From Closterium sp. Naga37s-1 (taxonomy: Eukaryota; Streptophyta; Zygnematophyceae; Desmidiales; Closteriaceae): a DNA stretch of 64,000 bases. The stretch is from the NCBI GenBank assembly GCA_947471745.1, contig CANJKZ010000428.1, positions 423,001-487,000 of the forward strand. Direction: 5' to 3'. The translations under genes were made by a program, and so were the position numbers. The notes under the pieces are model-generated. The model was not told where the DNA came from and did not search any database. It worked only from the letters and a program-made list of their open reading frames with translations. Below are positions 1 through 9,129 of this stretch, piece by piece (the stretch's first letter is position 1; every line of letters starts with the position of its first letter).

Positions 1-39
1 CACCTCCTGCGCGGCCGTCATCTTCTTGTTGTTCACCAG
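1..39 (-). pseudogene. 39-bp fragment of a GH5 beta-glucanase exon at the window edge
   Basis: Bases 1-39 are identical to 20114-20152, inside the large catalytic exon of the GH5 gene further right. They read on the minus strand as LVNNKKMTAAQEV. Identity stops abruptly at base 40, where purine-rich intron-like sequence begins. The minus-strand bases before the fragment end in CTCTG, so no AG splice acceptor precedes it. It could be the edge of a tandem GH5 paralogue lying left of the window, or an isolated exon scrap like the other partial exon copies seen here. The window edge prevents a decision. Confidence 0.6.
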
Positions 40-844
40 AGGGGGGAGGGGTGGAGAGGAGAGGAGACGATGAGCGAGTGAGGTCGTGAGCGGATGGATG
101 CGTTCATGGGTGTTGGAGTGAGGGGGGGCGAAGGGATCGAGAGAAAGGGCGGGTGGTTGCGAGATGGGAGAGGACCAGTGAGAGAGGGACACAGCGAGGG
201 TGGGTGGGAAACGGCGGGAGTGAACAGAGAAAGCCGAAAGGGGTCGTTTTGGAGGAGATGCATTGCATGGCATGGTTGAAGGTGTGACAGACCATAGCAG
301 GGATGTAGCACAGTTTGAGATAAACCAGGTCGAAAAAACATGATAATCAGTGCCAGAAGGATGACCACAAACTGCAAGGGCAGAATTCCGATTGCACGAG
401 GTTCACGCACTGGCAGACGGGAATCCATCCTTGAAGAACATGGCCTAAGGAACGCATGCATGCAATATGGGCATAGTGAAGGGAAAAGGGCACACGCACA
501 CGGGCATCGAGCAAGGCATGGAAGATGCAGCAAATCAGTGCAGGTTGCCATTTGGAAACTCAGGAAAGCAAGACTAAGGAAGTGGAGCAGGGTGCTGGAG
601 GTCTCAGAACGGGAAGGTACACATCAACTTATGAAAGAGATTTGACATTTACTCAAGTGTTGTGTTGCCAGGCCCACCCCACCACCGCATTCAAGTGGAT
701 GCCTTAGGTCTGGCCGCAACAGCAGCAGCAGAAAAAGGTGCTTCCACAGAAACCTGCAAGCAAAACATCTGGAAAAAAACTTACGCAACCTGAAAGAAAA
801 TGTGTGAATCCTTATTTTATGGCACCTCCTGAGCACTTCCTGGG
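40..844. other. No gene recognised
   Basis: Bases 40-280 are G/A-rich on the plus strand and resemble the introns of the GH5 gene. The remainder is mixed sequence. Open frames here are short and show no recognisable domain. Confidence 0.5.
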
Positions 845-1890
845 CATGGTAGCTGACTGCATGACAGCCGGATCAGCTAGGTTAGCTGAATAGCAAGTCA
901 ATAAATTAGCAAGGTCAGCCACATCAGCAAGTTTGTTAGATCACATAATCAGCTAGATCAGCTATTTTTCTCCATCATCCAGGTCGGCTGATTAGTCAAG
1001 TTAGCTAATTAGGCAGATCAGTCATTTATAGCTAATTAGCTGAATCAGTTCGGCATAATCGGCTAGATTGGCCGGATCAGCCAACCAGCTAGACCATCAA
1101 GATCAGCTGCAGTTAGAACAGTCAAATCAACTAATCAGCCACTTCGGTCAGATCAGGTAACCACAGCACACGCAGATCAGCTTATCGACTGGATCAGCAG
1201 GGGAAGCCGCATCAGGAATCAGATGGATCAGCGTATAAGCCAGATAACCAATTGAGCTAGACCAGCCAGGTCAGCTAATCAACAAGAATAACCAGATTGG
1301 GTAATTGGATAGGTCAAACTAGATCAGCTGATCAGCCTGACAAGCAACTCAGCTAGATCAGCCAGTAAACTAGATCGGCATAACAACCAATTTGACCGAC
1401 AGGATCAGCCCATCAGCTGGATCGGAAAGATCAGCTTATAAGCGAGATCAGCCAGATTACTTAACAGGTAGATCAGTCAGATCAGGTAGTCAGAATCATC
1501 AATCTGATTGGTTAAACAACTTATCAGCTAGACCAGGCAGGACATTTCATTGGTTAAAAAGCTTACCTGGTGGGAGAGGAAAAACACACCAAGCTAGATA
1601 ATGCAGAGAAAAACATCAGTTCACCTGGTTCAGCTGATCAACTAATTGGCTAGTCAGCCAGACTAGATGATCAACTAGACCAGCCGATCAGCCAATAAGC
1701 TAGACTAGCCAGATCAGTCATTGCCAAGTAAATCGAATGGCCCGATAAGCTAATCAGGTAAATAAGCCAGGCTAGCCGTATCGGTCAATTACCCAAAATG
1801 ATCTGATCAACTCATTGGATAGGTAGATCAGCCATACCAGATAGTCAACCTGTTCAGCCTGATTGCTAGCCTGTTCAGTGTTGGAGAACA
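845..1890. repeat. Degenerate GATCAGC(TA/CA) short-period repeat field
   Basis: About 1 kb is built from imperfect copies of a motif close to GATCAGCTAGATCAGCCA, with drifting spacing. The words ATCAGC, TAGATCAG and AATCAGC recur every 10-20 bases on the plus strand. The period is not constant, so this looks like an old decayed satellite or minisatellite. Open frames across it carry no domain and I do not call them genes. Confidence 0.75.
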
Positions 1891-2013
1891 TAAGCAAGTG
1901 CCACTAGGTTATGGTTGGGTTGGGCTTGAGGGACCAGGCCAGGCATAAGAGAGTAAGAATTTACAGAAATGGGAAAAGACATGAGAGTGTGTGACGTTGG
2001 ATCAGCTAGACTT

Positions 2014-2055
2014 CAGGGGGATGTAACCGCAGTGAAATGCGGTTACAGCCCCCTG
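2014..2055. repeat. Hairpin built from the 3' end of the F-box/LRR coding sequence
   Basis: Arms 2014-2030 and 2039-2055 are complementary over 17 bases with one mismatch, around an 8-base loop. Bases 2030-2055 are the exact reverse complement of 2685-2710, the last codons of the F-box/LRR gene (encoding SEMRLQPP), while 2009-2030 repeats almost the same stretch in direct orientation. The structure lies about 600 bases downstream of that gene's stop codon. A read-through transcript would carry a fold-back matching its own coding end. Confidence 0.8.
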
Positions 2056-2634
2056 CGGTTACAACCCTAAGTGAGCACCTTTGGCTGATCCACGTCAGCA
2101 TGTGCTAGACTGCTGTTTGGCCCCTATCAGCTTACCTACTGTCAGCAACACGCCATGAAGCGGAGGGGAAGTAGGTGGAGAAAAGGAGAAGAAACTTGGA
2201 CAAGAGAATTTGGAAAGATGCTCCAAAACAGGCAGTATTATAAACGCATAACCACATTTCTAGTATGTGAGTTGACTTGCCGATGTGGACTACACAGCAT
2301 TCCTTCAGCTCCAAACAAGTCCTAGTACACATTCCCTCCCTCACACCATATATGGAGATATATGGGTGAGCGAATATGTCTAGAAAGACCTGGATGGAGA
2401 CAGAACCAGTATGGCGACGTGTGAAGGACATGCAAATGCATGCAGGCTATGGAGATACAGATTTGCAGTGTCTTGATTGTATGTGAGACAACCATGCTCA
2501 CGGCAAATGCAACTTTTCTTAGCCTCAACCCAGCCCCCTGACTTGTGACGCAAGCTCAGCAAAATCTGTAACTGGAAAAATAATGCATGCAGAAGTAAAA
2601 CAAGTTCCTTAAGTACAAGCAGTAAAATCACAAC
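2056..2634. other. Downstream flank of the F-box/LRR gene, no gene recognised
   Basis: A third partial copy of the GCGGTTACA motif lies at 2055-2063. The rest should hold the 3' UTR of the minus-strand gene ending at 2635. Small overlapping frames show no family features. Confidence 0.5.
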
Positions 2635-5073
2635 TTACTCCCAGCGTTCATCATCCAGGTACAAGCCATACATCAGTGCGACTTCAGGGGGCTGTAACCG
2701 CATTTCACTGTCAAAGAGATGTGGGCTGTGTGCAACCTCCAGATGGCACAGCATCTTCAGCTCGGTGATGTCCTCCGGTAGTGCCTGCAGCTGCCTGCAC
2801 TTAGACAGATTTAGCCGTGCAAGCCTGGTCAGGCGTACGAAGTGGGGAGGAAGCGAGTGAATGGCCGAGCCTTCCAATTCCAGCTCATTGAGGCAAGAGA
2901 GTTGGGTGAGAAATGGAGGGAGGTGCTCCAAGGCAGCACATTTATGCAATTTGAGCTCCCGCAGCTTGGATAAAGCACCAATGGCATCAGGAATGGAAGC
3001 CAGCTTGGCTGCTTTAATCTTCAGGGATGTCAGCTGCTGAAGTTCGGTGATTGATGCTGGCAGCTCAGTCAGCGAGTTTGCATCAACTAAAACCAACTTC
3101 CGTAGCTGCTGCACAGCCGACCCTATGTCACCTGGAAGTTCCTTCAGACTTGTCGCATTCGAAATTTTAAGGGTGTGCAGCTCCGGAAAAAACTTCAAGG
3201 AAAATTTTAGCTCCTCAGCATCTGCTTCCAATACCATCTTCAAGTGCTTCAGATGCACCAAGTTTCTGCTGAACTCCTCCCCAAACTCCACATGACCCCG
3301 TGGCGATCTCGTCTCTCCATACTCCCACTGACACTGATTTTCAGCCCATCTCGAACATCGGCTGTAGTTCCCCAATCTCAAAGTCTCAAGGGAGGATGGC
3401 AGCACCTCGGGAGGTTCATGCGGCACTGTAAACCTTGGAAGCTCCAACACTTTCAGCTTCTTCATGTTGTCCAGCCTCTTGGGTACAGAAATCCCTTCGG
3501 AGCTGCAAATCGCCAACACTTGTAAATCAGTGAGGCATGTGAAAGAGTCCGGCAGCCTTCTAATAGTGGATGATGAAATGGTGAATTCTTGCAGCATGCT
3601 CAGCTTCCCTATGTCTTCCGGAAGCTCGCCTATCATGGAGCCATAGAGACACAGCCGTTTCAAAGAAGAGAGCTGAGTGAATGAAGCTGGAAACTGCTGC
3701 TGGGTCCTTCTGCCGGTTCCGTGCAGAAAAAGAGCCTCGAGATTAGTGAGCCGTCCGATGTCCAACGGGAGTGCTGCTAGTGGCAGCCCGACGAGGGCCA
3801 GCTTCCTGATAGCTGTGAAGCTGCAAAACTCGGCTGATAGCTGGCGGATAGCTTTGCACTGGACCAAACACAATGTTTCCAAGGATATCAGTTTCGAAAA
3901 CGAATTAGGGAGGTCCAACATCGGCAATTCATGCAGCACCAATGTTCTCATGGCAGGCAGTTGCCCAAAGTCTTCAGAGAGGTTGGAAAAGGAGTTGCAA
4001 CGAGAGATTGTCAGACTCTCCAAACAACTTAACGATGTAAAGTCATCAGGCAGCTCAACGAGATCCGTGCAGCGAATGCTCAGCTCCTGAAGAGACGGTA
4101 GAATCTCCCCAATGTTGTCAGGAAGACGCCTGAACCGCTTGCAGTTGGCAATCAGCAGCCGTCGGAGCCCGCTGCACGTCGATCCAGAGGGGAAAATCAA
4201 CTCCAATGGCGGAGTCCACTCGTGTAGTTCCAGCGACTTCAGACCAGGCAGCCATGCCATGTTAAGAGTTGGATATGCCATGCCATCATCTGGAAAAGTT
4301 CGGTCTGGGGAGAAGGAAAGGCTGGTAAGGCTCACAACTCGAACAAGGTTCGATAGCTGCTGATTTCGCAGATTTGGAGAAGTAATGGACAGAGCGGCGA
4401 GTAAAGACAGGTTCGCGAAGGCGGGAACTTCCAAAGCTGAAGGATCTGGTAGGACTAGACTCCGGAGATTTGTTAGGTGGAAAAACGAGGCAGGAAGCTT
4501 GACGTGCCTATGAAGGCAATGGAGCGAAAGATGCTCGAGTTGAGTGGACTGCTGGAAGAAGCGATCCAAACCAGCTTCAGTGACTGGATGGAGCTCTTTC
4601 CTCTCATCGCACACAGGATGATGGTCAGTGATCGAAGTTCCAACGTGGAAAGTCTTCAACTTGGGGCAAGACGAAGCAAGGTGGGTGAGAAACACGTCAT
4701 TTAGGCTCTCAACGCTGCCGTCGCACAGATGAAGATGTGTCAGGTTCGGAAAGCGGGAGATCGCGCTGGAGAGTTCGTGAAGTGCGACATTCTTATACTC
4801 TCTGACTAGAAGCGTTGAAACGTGATGCTGAACTAGGCGGCGCCATTTCTGGCAGACAGCTGCGATGCGGAGAGAGAACGCTGCATCCGTGAAGGCAGGA
4901 GGGATTGGCACCAGGACCTTTTTTTGCTCACGGTAAAAATAATCTCCAGAGCCCCAAACGGAAGAGGACACTAACGCTTTCCAGTTAACATGCAATATCT
5001 CGGTAGGAGGAAGCCATAGAATCCGGACGAGGAGGTCCTCCGGAAAGTTATTAATGTTCGAGCGACTCTCCAT
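2635..5073 (-). CDS. F-box/leucine-rich-repeat protein
   Basis: Single-exon 812-residue protein. The N-terminus looks like an F-box: PEDLLVRIL at residues 12-20 and SLRIAAVCQKWRRLV near 66-80 form the two halves, separated by an unusually long insert of about 40 residues. From about residue 100 to 795 it is a run of leucine-rich repeats of the LxxLPxxfxxLxxLxxLxlxxC type, as in plant intracellular LRR proteins. There is no signal peptide, membrane segment, NB-ARC or kinase domain. Known F-box/LRR proteins recruit substrates to SCF ubiquitin ligases through the repeats, and that role is inferred here. The ATG at 5073 is the first in frame and sits right before the F-box. The last codons are copied into a downstream hairpin at 2014-2055. 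An LRR protein without SCF function is the alternative if the split F-box is not real. Confidence 0.85.
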   Translation of the reverse strand: MESRSNINNFPEDLLVRILWLPPTEILHVNWKALVSSSVWGSGDYFYREQKKVLVPIPPAFTDAAFSLRIAAVCQKWRRLVQHHVSTLLVREYKNVALHELSSAISRFPNLTHLHLCDGSVESLNDVFLTHLASSCPKLKTFHVGTSITDHHPVCDERKELHPVTEAGLDRFFQQSTQLEHLSLHCLHRHVKLPASFFHLTNLRSLVLPDPSALEVPAFANLSLLAALSITSPNLRNQQLSNLVRVVSLTSLSFSPDRTFPDDGMAYPTLNMAWLPGLKSLELHEWTPPLELIFPSGSTCSGLRRLLIANCKRFRRLPDNIGEILPSLQELSIRCTDLVELPDDFTSLSCLESLTISRCNSFSNLSEDFGQLPAMRTLVLHELPMLDLPNSFSKLISLETLCLVQCKAIRQLSAEFCSFTAIRKLALVGLPLAALPLDIGRLTNLEALFLHGTGRRTQQQFPASFTQLSSLKRLCLYGSMIGELPEDIGKLSMLQEFTISSSTIRRLPDSFTCLTDLQVLAICSSEGISVPKRLDNMKKLKVLELPRFTVPHEPPEVLPSSLETLRLGNYSRCSRWAENQCQWEYGETRSPRGHVEFGEEFSRNLVHLKHLKMVLEADAEELKFSLKFFPELHTLKISNATSLKELPGDIGSAVQQLRKLVLVDANSLTELPASITELQQLTSLKIKAAKLASIPDAIGALSKLRELKLHKCAALEHLPPFLTQLSCLNELELEGSAIHSLPPHFVRLTRLARLNLSKCRQLQALPEDITELKMLCHLEVAHSPHLFDSEMRLQPPEVALMYGLYLDDERWE

Positions 5074-5416
5074 TTCGAGGCTCTAAACTCAAGAACAGCG
5101 TTGCTGCGGGAAGGAACGGCAATCGACGTGCTTGTAAACTAAAACGGAAACCCAGCGAAGCAAGCAAGGAATGAAGAACGTCACCTTTGAACTACAAAGC
5201 AAAGAGTTTACTAACCCGGCTGGGATCTGTGTTCTCAGGCGATGGTGCTTTCAGACGACGATGAGATCACGAGAGAACATGAGCTCCAAAAGGTAGCCTC
5301 GATGGTTCGTCCATTACGTTGGCTTCAGCAATTTTGGGTCCAATAAGAGCCGTATACTTCGACTATCCCCTCGTCGCTGCCGCATGAAGCCATCAGCTTT
5401 GCAGATCCCGAGAGCC
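5074..5416. other. 5' flank of the F-box/LRR gene
   Basis: The stretch between the LRR start codon and the MITE should hold the minus-strand promoter and 5' UTR. I see no further gene and no clear TATA element that I would defend. Confidence 0.4.
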
Positions 5417-5419
5417 TTA

Positions 5420-5969
5420 GGGCGCGTAACCATTTTGCACCCGACGGTTCGAACCGTGGACCGTCCGGGTAGCGAAACGGTAACAAGCTTCGCACAATGT
5501 CGTAATCATGTTCGCTGAGGTGTTGGCGACATCGCCAACAAAACGGACTGTAGTGACACTGTTTCCCACTTCAACGGTCCAAAATCTGAACCGTGGACGG
5601 TCCGAATCCCAAACGGACTGTCCGACAGTCCTTGCACACGATTGGAGGGCGACGCAAAAATTGTCGAGTCACCTCGTCCACCAACAAAAACGTACGAGGC
5701 TACTTCACGAATCAACATTGACCAACCAGAGACAACCCGTAAACAAAAATGATTCGATAACGACATCTGCGAGCTTGAGACAATTGCGTAACGCTTGTAC
5801 AGTGATCGCGAAACTGTATATTAGGAAAAAAGTGTCACAACTGTCTTCGGACAGTCCGAAGTTGCAAAAAAAGTCAGTCGGACGGTCCCGTTCTCGATAA
5901 GTGGACCGTCCACTTCGTTTTTAGCGGACTGTCCGTCAAAATCGTAAAATGCAAAATGGTTACGCGCCC
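5420..5969. mobile_element. PIF/Harbinger-like MITE, 550 bp
   Basis: The ends form a perfect inverted repeat, GGGCGCGTAACCATTTTGCA at 5420-5439 and its complement at 5950-5969. They are flanked by the trinucleotide TTA on both sides (5417-5419 and 5970-5972). A 3-bp TTA/TAA duplication with a terminal GGG is typical of PIF/Harbinger (Tourist-type) elements. The interior holds many small self-complementary words such as GGACCGTCC, CGGACTGTCCG and CCGTGGACGGTCCG, and no transposase, so it is non-autonomous. A frame at 5508-5900 is open by chance. Confidence 0.85.
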
Positions 5970-6207
5970 TTAGGTGGGCTAGGGTTTCACCTTACAGTCA
6001 GCTGACTGGATTTCGTGGTGGACTAGGGTTCAGCTGACACGGGTGGGGCTGGGCTTGTGCAGCTGCATCCAGAAGGGCGCGTACCACTCGTGGCTCCCGA
6101 CCCGATTCATGCTCGGCTGCAAATTTGTTCAAGTTGAGTAACGCTGCTGACTGTTATGAATGAACTTGCAGAATAACGAATAACGAGGATCAGAATTACA
6201 GACAAAC

Positions 6208-6550
6208 TGTTACGAGTGCAATTGAGTGAACGAACGAGAATTGCACTATCGAAGCAAGAGTACAATGAGCGAAGGCATGAGCGAAGAATATATAGCGAAA
6301 CTACAGTGGTAACGGTAATGGACTGTGGTTGTCGCGCGACGGGCCTGGGACTGAGGTTGGGAAAAGTGTCGAAGCGGAGGCCCGGAGCGCGGGTTACCCG
6401 CCGAGCCGTGAGGTCGGGGTGCGACGTGCGAAGGTGGCGGGCGGATTGTCGATGCGAGGATTGCGAGTGGTAACGGTGCTGACTGTGGTGCTACAGTGCT
6501 GTACGCGTTGAGTAGGGACGCGAAGTAAGGAAAAATAGATTTTCCTTACA
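6208..6550 (-). repeat. 3' LTR of the gypsy element
   Basis: 343 bp, TG...CA ends, and matching the other LTR (18854-19196) except for one base noticed: A at 6548 against G at 19194. The near identity implies recent insertion. It opens on the minus strand with TGTAAGG. Confidence 0.95.
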
Positions 6551-6563
6551 CTACCCCCCCTTT
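6551..6563 (-). other. Polypurine tract of the gypsy element
   Basis: The minus strand reads AAAGGGGGGGTAG directly before the 3' LTR, the expected place for the plus-strand primer of reverse transcription. Confidence 0.85.
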
Positions 6564-6576
6564 AAGGAGGTCCTCC

Positions 6577-8800
6577 TTACGAAAGTGCGTGTACATCCCT
6601 GAAATTCCGGCTGCGCAGATACTCGGTGAGGACGGGGTGGTTTTCGATTCTGTCCAGGGGAACCCAATTGTCTTCGGTGGGTGTACGGTCCTTCCAGCGG
6701 AGTAAGAACTCGATCCTTCGGGCTCCTCGAGGGTCGCGAACTCTGTGACTCAGGATTTTCTCGGGGGTGATGATTGGTTCAGTCGGTGGTCTTGTCATGC
6801 TGGCTGGGCGATTGCGTGGCAGTTGGTTCGTGGACGGGACGTAAGGGCGAAGCAGGCTGACGTGGAACGAGGGGCTGACGTACCAGTCAGCAGGGAGGAG
6901 GAGGTGGGCGGTGACAGGTGTAAGCATGTGGCTTATGCGAAATGGCCCGCAGTATCGGGGGCGGAGTTTCGGGGTGATGGGCAGTCGGAGATTTTGGGTG
7001 TCGAGCAAAACTAAGTCGTCGGGCTGGTAAGTGACAGGTCTGCGGTGGCGGTCGGCGTTGCGTTTAGCGATGATGTTAGCTTTTTTAATTGCGTCTGCTG
7101 CCCTGGTCCGTGCTGCTTGCAAAATTTCGGCGAACTGTTGCGCGCGTGGAACCGGGTTGTCGGGATTCGGGGTCATGGGTACTGTTGGGTCTTGTCCGTA
7201 ATTCAGGTAAAACGGTGACTGTTGGGTAGTGGCGGATGGGGCGTTGTTGTATGCGAATTCGATGAGTGGCAGTTGCTGTTCCCACGTGTTTGGGTCGTCG
7301 CAGGTGGCCCGGATGAGCTGTTCCATGGTCTGATTTGTCCGTTCTGTCTGTCCGTCTGTTTCGGGGTGGTACGATGAACTAAACTGTAGTCGCGTGCCGA
7401 ACTGCTGCCACAGGTTCCGCCAGAAGTTGCTGGTGAATTTCGTGTCTCTGTCGCTGATGATTGATGCTGGTATCCCGTGCAGTCGAACGACGGTAGAGAT
7501 GAAGAGGCGGGCTGTTTCTTCGGCTGTTATTGATTTTTTGCAGGCTGCGAAGTGTGCCATTTTCGTCAGTCGATCGACGATGACCAGGATCGCGTCATTT
7601 CCACTCGCCCCGGCCGGTAACCCCGTGACGAAGTCCATCGTCACCTGCTGCCAAGCACGCTCTGGAGGTGGGATTGGCTGCAACTGTCCCGCCGGCCGCT
7701 TCCGTGTTGACTTCATGATCTGGCAAGTGGGACACGATGCCACGTGTCGCTGCACGTCGGTCAACATTTCGGGCCAGTAATAATACCGCTGCAGCTGCTG
7801 CCGTGTTTTCTCTACCCCGAAATGTCCCGAGGTAACCCCGTCGTGTGCCTCCTGTAATAGTAATTCCCGTAGCAGTGTGTACCCTGGTACCCAGATGCGG
7901 TCGGTCCCGGCTTTTACGTAATAGACTCCCTTGGCTGCTGCGAACTGCTGCGAATTTCCTCCTGTGAAGAATGGGTCCGTTTGATATCCGTGGGTAAATA
8001 GTCCTGTCAGTAGCGGGCTGGTCTGGGCGAGTAGTATCGCGTGGATCTGGGCAGTGGGGCGGGTCAGTGCGTCGGCGATGTTCGAGGCTCCTTTTTTATA
8101 GGTGACTGTGTAGTGGAAGTTTGACTCGAGGAAATCGAGCCACCGAATCTGTCGTGGGTTGAGGTGGGGCTGTGCGCGGAGGTACTGTAGTGATCGGTGG
8201 TCTGTCCGTACTGTCACGTCTGCGCCGGTCAAGTAGCAGCGCCACACTTTGAACGCATGCACGATCGCGAGCATTTCGCGGTCGTGTATCGGGTAATTTC
8301 GCTCGGGCGGATGCAGTTTTCGTGACTCGTATGCGATGGGCTGTAGGCCGTTGCCGAAGTCCTGTAGCAGTACGGCTCCAATGGCGATGTCGCTTGCGTC
8401 TGTAACAACCTCGAAGGGGCGGTGTGGGTCGGCGATGCGCAGGACGGGCGGTGAACAGAGAACATTTTTCAGGGCAGAGAAGGCAGCATGCTCTTTCTCC
8501 CCCCACGTAAAAACGACCCCCTTTCGTAGCAAATCCGTCAGCGGGGCAGTCAACTGTGCCATGTCGGGGACGAACCGACGAACATAATTAACGAACCCTA
8601 AAAAACTCCGCAGTTCCGTGATGTTCGTCGGGGGACGCCACGCTTTTACCGTATCCAGCTCCTTTGGGTCGATTTCAACTCCAGCCTCCGAAATAACGTG
8701 CCCCAAAAATTCTAGTCTGTCCCGAAAAAACTCGCACTTAGAGCCCTTGGTGAGTAACCGATGTTCCTCTAAAACTTTAAATACTGCTTCGAGATCCGCT
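6577..8800 (-). CDS. Gypsy pol, C-terminal part: RT end, RNase H, integrase, chromodomain-like
   Basis: An open frame runs from the copia insertion junction to a stop at 6577, about 740 residues. In order: the end of RT (around GHVISEAGVEI), RNase H (TDASDIAIGAVL and DREMLAIVHAFKVW), the integrase zinc-binding HHCC module (GHFGVEKTRQQL through CPTCQIMK), the integrase core with MDFVTGLP, ISDRDTKF and YHPETDGQTERTNQ as the DDE residues, then a C-terminal chromodomain-like segment (HRVRDPRGARRIEFLLRWKD, EDNWVP). The chromodomain in known chromoviruses guides integration to marked chromatin. It continues the RT frame of the 16223-17135 part, so the nested element sits exactly between two codon parts of one gene. 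Confidence 0.92.
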
Positions 8801-8929
8801 TGTGAAATTTAGAACGAGAATGAATGAACTAAGAAAAGAGTTGGGTACAAATATGAAACCCTAAAAAGCTGTACCCCATACTGTCTACCCCACTACAGCC
8901 TAGAAAGACTATAGCATATAAGTTCGACA
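8801..8929 (-). repeat. 3' LTR of the copia element
   Basis: 129 bp, unusually short, identical to 16094-16222. On the minus strand it opens TGTCGAAC and closes TTTCACA. The minus strand just before it (8930-8940) reads CTATGGGGGTG, a short polypurine tract. Confidence 0.93.
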
Positions 8930-9129
8930 CACCCCCATAGGCAAAGTGGGGGAGAACAAGGGGTCACAAGACCAGTCAAGCAAAGCACAACAAGCTCAGG
9001 GTGGATCCCAACGTCACCACACATTCTGAGTGCAAGTTCAAGGGCCACAAGGCCAGTTCACATGCAAGCAGATATATATAAAGCTAAACATGCAAGTGCA
9101 AGTATATATAGGTCACAGTACAAGTAAAG

